Source of the DNA: Madurella fahalii
Taxonomy: Eukaryota; Ascomycota; Sordariomycetes; Sordariales
Length of the DNA stretch: 64,000 bases
Assembly (NCBI GenBank): GCA_029876055.1
Contig: CM056874.1
Location: 2,170,001 to 2,234,000 of the forward strand
Reading direction: 5' to 3'
Shown here piece after piece: positions 1-9,099 of this stretch. The notes under the pieces were generated by a model. It worked only from the letters and a program-made list of their open reading frames with translations, ran no database searches and was not told where the DNA came from. Position 1 is the first letter of the stretch; each line of letters opens with the position of its first letter. The position numbers and the translations under genes were made by a program.

Positions 1-622
1 CTGGCGGTATATCCGGTTCTCTGATGAATGTCACTTCGGTTAGGGTCCTTAAGGAAAGGTCTGGGTCATACGACGGCCGTGGGAAAGGCACTGCCCAGAC
101 TGCCTTGTCGAGAAGGATATACCAGCCGAGAAGGACCTAAAGAGGTTGCATTGTTGGGGGGCGGTAGGTTACGACTTTAAGTCTGACCTAGTTTGGTACG
201 ATGTACCAGGTAATTCGAATGGCAAGATGTCTATGCAGGTATATCGCGACCAGATTCTTGAGCCAGTTGTAGGCCAATAGCTACGTGACGGCCACTCTTT
301 CGTCCTGGAGGAAGATAATGATTCAGGTTACGGTACCTCAAAGTCGAAGTCGAATATCGTCCGTACCTGGAAGGAACAAAACGGCTTGGACTACTTCTTC
401 AATTGTGCTTCGTTACCAGATTTCAGCCCTATTGAAAAGACATGGCAAGGGCCAAAACAGTATGTAAGAAAGCGGCCCTGTTGGGACGATGACATCGTTA
501 GGGAGCTTGCAGAGGAAGGTTGGGCCTCTGTTAGCCAGGAAAGTATTAACAAATGGGTAGATTCAATCCCACAGATCTTCAAAGATTGCTTAGAATTAGA
601 AGGGAGGATGACTGGCAATTGA
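1..622 (+). pseudogene. Tc1/mariner-superfamily (DDE_3) transposase, C-terminal fragment
   Basis: The frame opens at the window edge with WRYIRFSDECHFG, then hits a stop (TAG near base 44) and shifts frame. A second stop (TAG) follows VVGQ near base 280. Downstream the frame is clean to the TGA at 622. Visible motifs are LEEDNDSGYG, which carries the second catalytic Asp, and PDFSPIEK, which carries the third acidic residue, about 34-37 residues apart as in Tc1/mariner DDE enzymes. The first catalytic Asp region would lie near FSDE at the edge. The enzyme would cut and paste its element in the nucleus. The N-terminal DNA-binding half lies outside the window, so element ends cannot be judged. 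The gene is dead: at least two stops and one frame change. Confidence 0.8.
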
Positions 623-2008
623 ATGTATATATTAGTATCGAAATTGCAGCTATTTTGAGTGTATTATTGATGGTTGAGTGTGTGGGTGGCTGTTTTGCAG
701 TCTCAATTAAATTGCGGGCAGAGAGTCTGGGTATGTACCTCCCGCCCCACACCACCCTTCCCAACCCTCCCCCACCAATCAGAACATGCCCCGAACAAAC
801 ACCACCAAAGGGTCTGAGGGCCACTCACGAGGTCCCCACAGCCCCTGCACGAGACAGAGAAAACGCCGTCGCACACAACCTGCATTGGACTCCTTCTCGC
901 AGGCTTCGGGTCACGGAACAGACACCGACATTACAGACCCAGTCCCTGGATAACTGCACCTTGACAAACGCACGCAGCTTCATGCGCAGCCTGACAAAGG
1001 CCACCATCTAGTAGGCGCGCTTCTTTTCCAACCGACTGTAGTCTCCTTAGTGATCGCCGGGATGTGAACCATTCACGGCCAGTCCCGAGCTATAGCCCAA
1101 GGCCCTCTCCCGTCCGAAGGTCCGGCCACCCGTGTTCTCATGCCGCGCTACCCAGCTGGCCATAGGCGCGTCATTGACAGGCCGCACAGGTCGTGCCGAC
1201 GACATCCTGTGTTCGAACCCTAGCGTGTCGAAGCAAAGAGTGTGAGAGAAGGAAGAGCGTCAAGTTTTTTTTGCACCGGATGGGGCATCGCGACGGCCGT
1301 CTAGCGCCGCGATAGCTCTCTTGGCTGCTGCCACGGTGGACACTTGTACAGATGTGGCACGTAGCGTTCGAGGCGGAACACCAAGCACCGGACCCGAGAG
1401 CCGCCGTGGGTCGAGCGACAGGTGCCACCCGCTCGACGGGTGTGGTAACGCAGGCCTGCCGGCCGGGGGCGAAACGAGAGGCCGCAGCTGGCCGCGCGGG
1501 GATCGGCACGGGCATCGATATAGATTGAAGCGTTCTTCAAGGGTTAGACTGGGGTGGCTGCTCCAAAGGCGGGATACTCTGGACATACACGATCTCTGTT
1601 TGAAGGTCGAGCAAGGCTCATAACTGATAATTGTACAAGAATCCGGTCAAGGACAATCCACCAAGAAGCAGGAGCGAGGACGCTCTGAAGCAATCGCATT
1701 GATCTGAGTGGGAAAAGATCATACCTTTACGTGCCTGGGCGGCCTCGGATGCGTTACACCATCAGTGGCCGTGTCGCCGCGTGCCGCAATGATCGCAGCG
1801 CTTATTGCCTCTATCCAACTTGCTACTGGCTTGAGTGGAATTCGATGGTAGGATATGCGAACTGGGCCGCCGTTGAAAGATTGAGATGGAAGGTCAAGCC
1901 GATTAAGAAATGCGTCGGAGACACGGGCTGTATATAAATAGAGGCCTAGTGTGCCTGTTGTATGGAGAGCTAGGAGATGAACCTTTGTTTCCTAGCTAAT
2001 CATCAGTA
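623..2008. other. No recognisable gene
   Basis: GC-rich, non-repetitive sequence follows the transposase fragment. Open frames of 60-150 codons exist on both strands but overlap each other, have no recognisable motif and show no consistent splice pattern. A C-rich stretch near 745-780 may be close to the end of the Tc1-type element, but no matching inverted repeat is inside the window. Confidence 0.5.
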
Positions 2009-2851
2009 CTAGACGATATGAAAAACCTCGGAGGGGCATACCATGATGCACCGTGAGACCTCGCCGGGTTTCTTGATCTCCTCCTGTCCAACTTTCACCG
2101 CAGTCGAATGGTCGACAACCCCCGCAAGCGTAGTTTGCTGCTGTCGGCGTGCTTGCGCCATGGCGATCAAAACAGCCGCGATATACGGGTCCTCTACAAT
2201 ATTTGTCGGTCGAAGACGCCGTTGATGCTTCTGTCGTAGACGGCTGACAGGGGGATTCGGTCTCTCAGAAGGCAGAGGATTAACCGACATATTGCGGCGC
2301 AATTCCAGTGCCTTGAGATCCAGGTAGACGAATGTAGGTGGACCTAAGCCGGAGGAAGAGGTTGAGAAGACGCCGTCGGTGCGTAAGGTGGCCACAGGCC
2401 GTTGATCGAAGTGGAAGGGCAACTCGAAGCTCAAGGGTTTGTTCTATTAGCAGGAGCCGGCAGAGATATCAATATGTGCTAACCTGACACGGTGGATGCC
2501 GTGGTGTTTGAGGAGGCTTTCGATTGTCGAGCTCTTGGACTCGGCCGTGCATCGCCGGAGCAGGGCAGTTGCTGCAGAGATGACCTCAGACTCCAACACC
2601 GCAGCGTGGCGCTGTTGTCCCGATCCCGCCTTGGGTTTTCGCTCACGATGGAATCGGCAGCCTAAAAGCGTAAGATGCCTCGAGACCCACTGTAGTGGGT
2701 AGACATACAGGCGTTCCCGCCCGTACTCTCGAAGAGTCGCATTAATTAATGGTTCCGGCGACGTTATAGCAACAATCGCGCTGAAGAGTTGGGCGTCAGG
2801 TAGCTTTGGGGCGTTTGGAAACAACGGGTCTAGCGCTTCGACGCTATTCAT
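2009..2851 (-). CDS. Conserved fungal hypothetical protein, two exons
   Basis: Minus-strand gene, exon 1 2484..2851 and exon 2 2009..2429, joined by a 54-nt intron (2430..2483) with a GTTAGC donor, TGCTAAT branch site and TTGAG acceptor. The splice restores one frame of 262 residues and reads through the junction as HRVSFELPFHFDQRP. Around residues 225-235 there is an ALA-type run, IVEDPYIAAVLIAMAQARR. The sequence resembles an uncharacterised protein family common in Fusarium-type genomes; this is from memory of the pattern and no function is known. The C-terminal ~25 residues look degraded, so the original protein may have been longer. There is no signal peptide or membrane segment. The intron is the strongest evidence that this is a real gene. 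Confidence 0.6.
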
Positions 2852-3155
2852 TGGCGGTTGCGCTGGTTGGACATCTCCGTCAAGGAAACGCGTGAAGTGC
2901 TGTCCGTCTTTGCCGCTAACTGGGGTCTCCGCACAGACCAGTCACTAACAAACTGTTTTGCGCCTTCATAAGCTTGAGTGCGCATGCCCTACAAATAAAT
3001 TGTTAGCTCTAACAATTTCAGACCACTTGAAGTTAATAGCCATGAAAAGCCGCAGATTGGTGACCCAAGAAGCGCCATATCAGCCCAAGCACCACACCAC
3101 CCCGACCTAACCCCTGATACCCAAGTCACCTACATTCTCCAAGTCATCACTTCTT

Positions 3156-3922
3156 TTGAGGATGAAGTTTGCTGCCCAAAATGCTCAAGCCCTTCGGGCG
3201 AGATCTAAGAAATGCGACATAGAAGTCGTGTTGCAGCTCAACGAAAAGGAACGGACTCGGCTAGCTAGCGAATGGTCAGTCCGTCATCTGATCGCATATC
3301 GACTACTCACCGCAGACACCGATGCTGCCTTCCTGCCAACTCTTAAGCAAAACCACGACGAAGAATGTCCAGTGTGCATCGAGGACAGCCAGTTCTCCCA
3401 GAAGCTCAATCCTTCCACCTTGGACCTCATTGAAGAACCCAGCATATCTAAAAATTTTCCGAATGTGAGCTTATGAGGTTACCATTTGGTTCTTTTTGGG
3501 TTGCACTTGCACAGGCAGCCGCTTTAGAGCCGACAGGCTAGACAACACAGTACCCCCAACGAGACAGGAGGCCGGTGAAGCGAGAAGGCTACAGGAACTC
3601 TCCTGGCTCTCCTCATGAAAAGCGTCGACCCATTTATGATTTGACAGCAGGGTCGGATGATAATGAACCGCTATCCAAGAAACTCAAGACGAATCGGATC
3701 GCGTCCACCTTACAACTCTCTGGGAGCTCCTTCGCTATTTCCAGCCATTCTCTTCAAACGCTACAGCCGTCTACTTGGTTAAATGACGAGATTGTCGTTG
3801 GTGCCTTACGCCTCATCGCGGATGTCAACGATAAAGGTGTGCTCGTTGCAGAGCCACTGACTTTGGTATTACAACATCTTCTCTATATAAGAGACTACAG
3901 AACTTGCAAAATTATTGAGTAG
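3156..3922 (+). pseudogene. Ulp1-like (C48) SUMO-protease-type gene, truncated
   Basis: Exon 1 is 3156..3464. A 50-nt intron (3465..3514, GTGAGC to TTGCACAG) leads in phase to a frame running to 3922 with a single in-frame TAG at 3539. The second exon carries SSHSLQTLQPSTWLNDEIV, which matches the start of the Ulp1/C48 catalytic domain (the WLND motif). The catalytic His, Asp and Cys that should follow are absent: after GALRLIADVND the reading dissolves into TA-rich sequence just before a transposon at 4006. Ulp1 proteases remove SUMO from proteins; this copy cannot be active. Ulp1-type domains also occur in some transposons, so it may have been an element gene rather than a housekeeping one. 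Confidence 0.6.
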
Positions 3923-4005
3923 TGAGATAACTAATTTAGCTGTAAAACAGGGGTCTTCCTTAACTAATTATTAGTATTTAACAACTAAGAAGCTATTAAC
4001 AGTTA

Positions 4006-5867
4006 ACGTATATTATAAGCGAACGGTCCACATAAGCGAACGGTCCACTTTCCAACGCGACGCGCCACCCTTGCACTCAACACAGATTTTCTCAACAACC
4101 CAACATACCTCCTACTTCAAAGGAAGCCAGGCTAATCCTGGCCCTTGACGCTCTTCAAAATGACAAAAACCTAAGCCTACGAGGTACAGCAAAGGTCTAC
4201 AACGTCAGCCATACTACTCTTCGCAACCGTCGTAAGGGCCGGCCTACACGACACGATATTCCAGCCAACTCGCGGAAGCTTACGGATCTCGAAGAGCTGA
4301 CGATAGTTCAGTATATAGTTGAACTATCTGAGCGTGCATTCCCACCTAGACTGAGTGGTGTAGAAGATATAGCCAACCAACTACTACGTATACGCGACGC
4401 GCCCCCTGTCGGCAAGCTCTGGGCCCACAACTTCGTCAAACGCCAGCCAGAGCTCCGGACACGTTGGACACGTCGGTACGACTACCAGAGGGCCAAGTAC
4501 GAGGATCCAAAGGTTATTGGCGAGTGGTTTGCACTCGTACAGAACACTAAGGCCAAGTACGGTATTGTGGATAACGATATCTACAACTTCGATGAGACTG
4601 GGTTTATGATGGGGATTATCTCTGTGGGTATGGTCGTTACAACCTCCGACGGCTATGGTAAGGCAAAGCTAGCCCAGCCTGGCAACCGCGAGTGGGCAAC
4701 AGTAATCCAGGGTGTCAATGCCCTTGGCTGGGTTATCCCTCCCTTCATTATCTTGGCCGGGCATTACCACCTTACCAACTGGTACCGAGAGTGCAACCTT
4801 CCAGCCAACTGGCGTATTGCGACTACCGACAATGGCTGGACTACCAATGTAGTAGGCCTAGATTGGATCAAGCACTTCGACTACCACTCAAAATCCCGGA
4901 AAAAGGGCACATACTGGTTATTGATCCTCGACGGCCACGAAAGCCACCACTCGACCGAGTTCGAGCTCTACTGCAAGCAGAACAATATCATTACGCTCTG
5001 TATACCTCTGCACTCTTCCCACAAGTGCCAGCCACTTGATGTTAGCTGCTTTGGGCCACTGAAGCAGGCATACGGTCGCCAAATCGAGGACTTAATGCGT
5101 ATGTATATCAACCACGTCAGCAAGCTCGAGTTCCTCTGTGCCTTCCGCGAGGCCTTCTTTGCTTCTATGACAGAGAGCAATATACAAGGTGGCTTTGCAG
5201 GGGCTGGCCTTATACCGTACAATCCAGAGAGGGTACTTTCTACCCTGGATATACAGCTTCGTACACCAACACCCCCAGCCTCACAGTCGAATACCGTACA
5301 ACCTTGGGTCTTCCAGACGCCACACAATCCCCGAGAAGCCGAATCGCAGTCAATACTTATCAAGACTCGCATTACCAACCATCAAAACAGCTCTCCGACT
5401 TCGATGTTAGCTGCTGTAGATCAACTTACCAAGGGTACAATGGCTGTAATGCACCAAGTTGCTCTTCTACAGTCAGAGGTCTCTTCGCTCCGCAAAGCCA
5501 ACGAGGCACTAAGCAAGCGCCGGAGAGCTAAAAGAACACGTATACAGCTTGGGGGGTCACTTACTGTACAAGATGCACAGGATCTACTGGCCCAGAAGGC
5601 CGTAGGTAGGGAGGTAGTGGGAGATACACAGCCAGAAGGTAGTAGTACAGGGGGGGGTCGTACGAAGGTTCGGTGTTGTGGTGTGTGTGGCAAGCCTGGC
5701 CATAATGCGCGTACTTGCCGGGAGGCTGCAGAATCCTCGGATTCAGCTGTTTCTAATGTAATTATCGTTGGTTCCTAGTGTTGTTGTGTTGCAATTGCAG
5801 ATAGTATTTGTAGGGTTGTAGAAAGTGGACCGTTCGCTTATATGGACCGTTCGCTTATAATATACGT
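4006..5867 (+). mobile_element. pogo/Fot1-like DNA transposon, near-intact
   Basis: A 1,862-bp element flanked by a TA target duplication (4004-4005 and 5868-5869). Terminal inverted repeats of about 45 bp begin ACGTATATTATAAGCG and differ at a single position (CACATAAG against CATATAAG). Each TIR contains the 16-bp unit TAAGCGAACGGTCCAC twice, so the ends hold doubled candidate transposase-binding sites. The interior is one continuous transposase frame without stops, unlike every other element here, which suggests a recent arrival. It sits next to the truncated Ulp1-like gene. Confidence 0.9.
4105..5778 (+). CDS. pogo/Fot1-type (DDE_1) transposase; start codon reads ATA
   Basis: The frame is open from 4036 to the TAG at 5778 with no ATG at its natural start. 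The family start, usually M-P-P-T-S/K, reads ATA-CCT-CCT-ACT here (4105), a G-to-A change; this gives 557 codons. Order: a psq/HTH domain (LSLRGTAKVYNVSHTTLRNR, about residues 27-46); a CENP-B-type second HTH (about 60-130); the DDE domain with NFDETGF, LILDGHESH and QPLDVSCFGPLK, with exactly 35 residues between the second and third catalytic Asp (DD35D); a coiled-coil-like stretch; and a C-terminal CCHC zinc knuckle (CGVCGKPGHNARTC). A downstream GTG at 4567 is too late to keep the DNA-binding domains. Translation may need a non-AUG codon or may have been lost; all else looks functional. Confidence 0.85.
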   Translation: MPPTSKEARLILALDALQNDKNLSLRGTAKVYNVSHTTLRNRRKGRPTRHDIPANSRKLTDLEELTIVQYIVELSERAFPPRLSGVEDIANQLLRIRDAPPVGKLWAHNFVKRQPELRTRWTRRYDYQRAKYEDPKVIGEWFALVQNTKAKYGIVDNDIYNFDETGFMMGIISVGMVVTTSDGYGKAKLAQPGNREWATVIQGVNALGWVIPPFIILAGHYHLTNWYRECNLPANWRIATTDNGWTTNVVGLDWIKHFDYHSKSRKKGTYWLLILDGHESHHSTEFELYCKQNNIITLCIPLHSSHKCQPLDVSCFGPLKQAYGRQIEDLMRMYINHVSKLEFLCAFREAFFASMTESNIQGGFAGAGLIPYNPERVLSTLDIQLRTPTPPASQSNTVQPWVFQTPHNPREAESQSILIKTRITNHQNSSPTSMLAAVDQLTKGTMAVMHQVALLQSEVSSLRKANEALSKRRRAKRTRIQLGGSLTVQDAQDLLAQKAVGREVVGDTQPEGSSTGGGRTKVRCCGVCGKPGHNARTCREAAESSDSAVSNVIIVGS

Positions 5868-6638
5868 TATCAAAATTAGAGCAGGAAACTATTATAAATT
5901 CTCATTGAGCTAAAAAGTCTTAGCTACTAATCACTTACAAGCCCCGTTTACAGTATCTCTTCCTCCCTTTTTCTATCGCCGAACTCTCTTATTTCTACAA
6001 TTATTCAAAATACCTCTACTTATCGTCAATATACCTCTTAAGACCAATTTTGCAGTAGCTGTCGTAATACTACTCTTTTATAGACTTTCGAACTCACTCG
6101 AATAATGCTCTGTATATTATATATATATATTATTTCCCCTTCCTAGTGAAGAAACATCAGGGGCCGCCTACGTAGATGGCTGAGCATCGCAAAAATCGGA
6201 AAGTAGTACCTTTGTAGCCTGCTCTTTCAATTCCAAGGGGTTGCAGTACCGTGTAGTCGATATACGGCTGTTTAGGACTAGAATCGTTGGGTTTTCGTAG
6301 TTCTGACGTAAGGGCTTCGAGCGCCCGAAAATCCCTTACTACCCTACCTGATAATCGCAACTACCGACTCTAAACAATAACAATAAGCTGTAACAAGTTT
6401 GTAAGATTATGTCAGATCGAAAATTGGGATTGCTGTGAGAAAAGGAGAGTGAAAGGATGATTCGCATTGAAGGAGCGGCGTCTGCGCAGCTATCGCTTCT
6501 AAGGAGGTGGTAGGTGACAGTGTTGAACTCTGAACGTTCCAAAACTTCCGGCGAAGCCGGTAATTTATAGGCTCCTGACCCTGGCAGTGCCCCGCCTGCA
6601 CCTGACACCCTCCTGCACCTGACAGATTAAGAGGATAC
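5868..6638. other. TA-rich sequence, no gene
   Basis: Flank of the pogo-like element. Bases 5870-6130 are strongly AT-rich and probably continue the RIP-damaged sequence seen before the element at 3923-4003. Bases 6150-6630 are more balanced but hold only short open frames without motifs. Confidence 0.5.
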
Positions 6639-6899
6639 TGTCGGAAATACGGTACCTCTGAATATTAGGAAATGACAGTTGAGGATTTTATGTATCTTGT
6701 CTTGATTGTAATTGTCTCTTGTTCCCGTCTATCTTTGCTGGAGAGTTTGCTCCTTTTATAGACGAGATATGCATATAGGATGATGTCCGTATAGTAGTGC
6801 AGTTAGCTGCCAGTCTTCCTTAGCTTAATAGAGTATATAGGTTTGGCTCCTGCACTAGATCCTGTGATCCTGATCCTTTGGCACCTGATCCTTTTGACA
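6639..6899 (-). repeat. Solo LTR of the copia A family
   Basis: A 261-bp copy of the LTR found at both ends of copia A (16164..16440 and 21685..21959), from TGTCGGAAATACGG to CCTTTTGACA. Read on the minus strand it starts TGTCAAAAGG and carries a TATA box (CTATAAAAGG) in sense. The flanks are GATAC on the left and AATAC on the right, a 5-bp target duplication with one G-to-A change. No internal sequence accompanies it. Confidence 0.85.
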
Positions 6900-6961
6900 A
6901 ATACTTGTTAGATAAAATGCAGATTTAGCATCCTACGACTAATAATTGTGGAGCTCCCCAC

Positions 6962-7210
6962 TGTAAAGGGGTTGTTCTAGGAACACGTTGAGGGAGATGG
7001 ATTACGATGTCTTGATACCGAAAAGACCTGGGCTAGCAGGTAATATCTTGGTGAATGGCCTCCTATCAATATACAGAGACTGATCCTTATAGATCAGAAG
7101 TCCCCTGTATGAGAGGGTTTCCTATAGGGTTCTTATCTATCCTAGTACAGTGACATCATCTACCGTTATTCGGCCGGTTCTCCCAGTCTTACCCCGTGGC
7201 TCTTATTATA
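6962..7210 (-). repeat. Gypsy 3' LTR
   Basis: About 249 bp. Read on the minus strand it starts TATAATAAGAGCC (consensus TGTAAYRAGAGYC) and ends CCCCTTTACA. It shares the block CTGATCCTTRYRGATCAG and an internal GATC-containing palindrome with the copies at 9635, 14272 and 46907. The start dinucleotide TG has decayed to TA. Confidence 0.85.
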
Positions 7211-9099
7211 ATTTATCCTCCCCTCTGCGGAACCTGTCCTTAGGTTCACATCTGAAATTGGAAGGGTAGAAGTTGGGATGATATCGGGTAGACATCGAGT
7301 GCTGTTCGAACCGCGTAAAGTCCTTTGCCCCGGAGGTTATGTAGTAAGATGAGGGGTAATAAGTTTTTGTATTCGAAGGGTTTTCGGTAAAATTTCGGTT
7401 GCTGCCCGGGTTTGGTAGGGTGCGGCTCTGTAGTGCCGGTACTCTACTTTTCCGGCTCTGGTGTACATCCTGAATTATCGTCAAATTGCCCGGATTCCCA
7501 TCCGATTTCATGTATCATTCTTTTCGCAGAACTTGAGTAGTATATACGTATTTACAACTGTGTGGCTTGTATATAACTGTAAATTGCAGACGTATATTGA
7601 CCTTCTTCGCTCGGGTATAAATACCCCTCTCCTCTTTTACTTCTTTCTAAAACTTTTCTTCTTCAGGCCCTCTTCTATATGTTATTTCGCTCGTTCTTCA
7701 CCCTGCTCCTATATGTAGCTCGCTGCCTGTCCTCACCTCTCTCTCCCTCTCTCTTACTCTCTTTTACTCTCTTTTTTCGTCGTCGCTTCGGCCGCTTTTC
7801 TGTTGCGATAGACGCTTTTACCGCCTCCACCGCCGAGGTCACGCCGTATATGAAGTATATTCGTTCGGTACTCAAAAACACTAATCTTCGCTCCGGCGAG
7901 GTCCTTATAATTAACTGCTCGTTCGAGTAATCGACTTCCTTACGTTACTCTTATTATAATATAAAAAAAGAGTTATATACGCCGGTAAGTTGTATATATT
8001 TTTTAACTGATTAATAGGGGATTTGTTGACGATTATAGGCTGCTGCCGGAATAGTTGGCGACTCTATTGACCTTATGATTCTCGTCGACGTAGCTTGTAC
8101 TATCGTCGACTATCGCGTAGAGGATACTGAGAGCGAACTCGATAAGGAGGGTAATTACCTTCAAGTTTCTATACTGTCTTGCTGTAGCTATAAAAAGATC
8201 GTTGCTACCGCTAAAGATCTGGTCGGGGCTTTCGATGCTACCTAGACCGCTTATCGCCGCTAATTCGGTATTTCCGGTGCTACCAAACTGTCTTCTATAA
8301 ATATACTTATCTCGTTTGTTTTTATATACAATTCGCTGATATTTCAATAGCAAGCTTATATAGTATATTGCTCTATAGTTATACTATATAGCCAACTCCG
8401 TTTGTAGTAGTCATTCTACCCTAGCCGGAACTACGGCTGTAATGTCGAGATCTGTCTCAGTTACTATATTTCCGCTACGTTGTCACTAACTTTTCGTAGT
8501 ACGAGTCCGAGGTACGTACCTAGGAGGTATAGTCTGCTACTCGTTTATTGCTCGGCGATATTGGTTTTATAGACTGGTCGGGCACTAAACACCGTTTTAT
8601 TAATATAGTAAAGAAGGAGGTCGCTGCTAATATAGAGGAGGACGCCTAGTAGGTTTAGGTGGAGGTGGTTCCGGACTTGGTGTTAGTACCGACTTCAATT
8701 TTTTGAGTATCGTATAGTTTTTAAGAGGTTTTTCTTTTATTTAGATCAGGGTTAGCGTCTGGGATACCCCTGGATATAGCTTAATATAGATAGATATTAA
8801 TTAATGTCTTATCGTCTATACTTTTACTAGTTTTTATATATTTCTCGAAATTGCAATACTAACTTCAGTATATTCGCTATATCTTCCTCCGACACCTATT
8901 GATTATACTCCGAAGGCCAGTCTATCTACTTGACTAAAAAGAAAGTTTTATCCTGGAATCGTCTTTTATCTCGAATCTCTTTAACTTCCTATTCTCTATT
9001 ATCTTCTAGGTCTGGTATTAGTATTATAGACGTATCGTCTTCTTTTCGACCGTGCTATAGTTCCAATATCGATATAGGAAAAACGTTATATAGACGATC
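7211..9099. other. Long 3' region of the gypsy element with an opposite-strand, gene-like module
   Basis: Between the integrase end and the 3' LTR lie about 1.9 kb without recognisable pol motifs. On the plus strand, opposite to gag-pol, there is a TATA-like GGGTATAAATACCC (7613-7626), then a long CT-rich tract (7640-7780), a frame around 7780-7929 (FSVAIDAFTASTAEV) and a GTAAGT...TTAATAG segment (7985-8017). No family was recognised. The remainder is TA-rich and uninformative. Confidence 0.4.
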
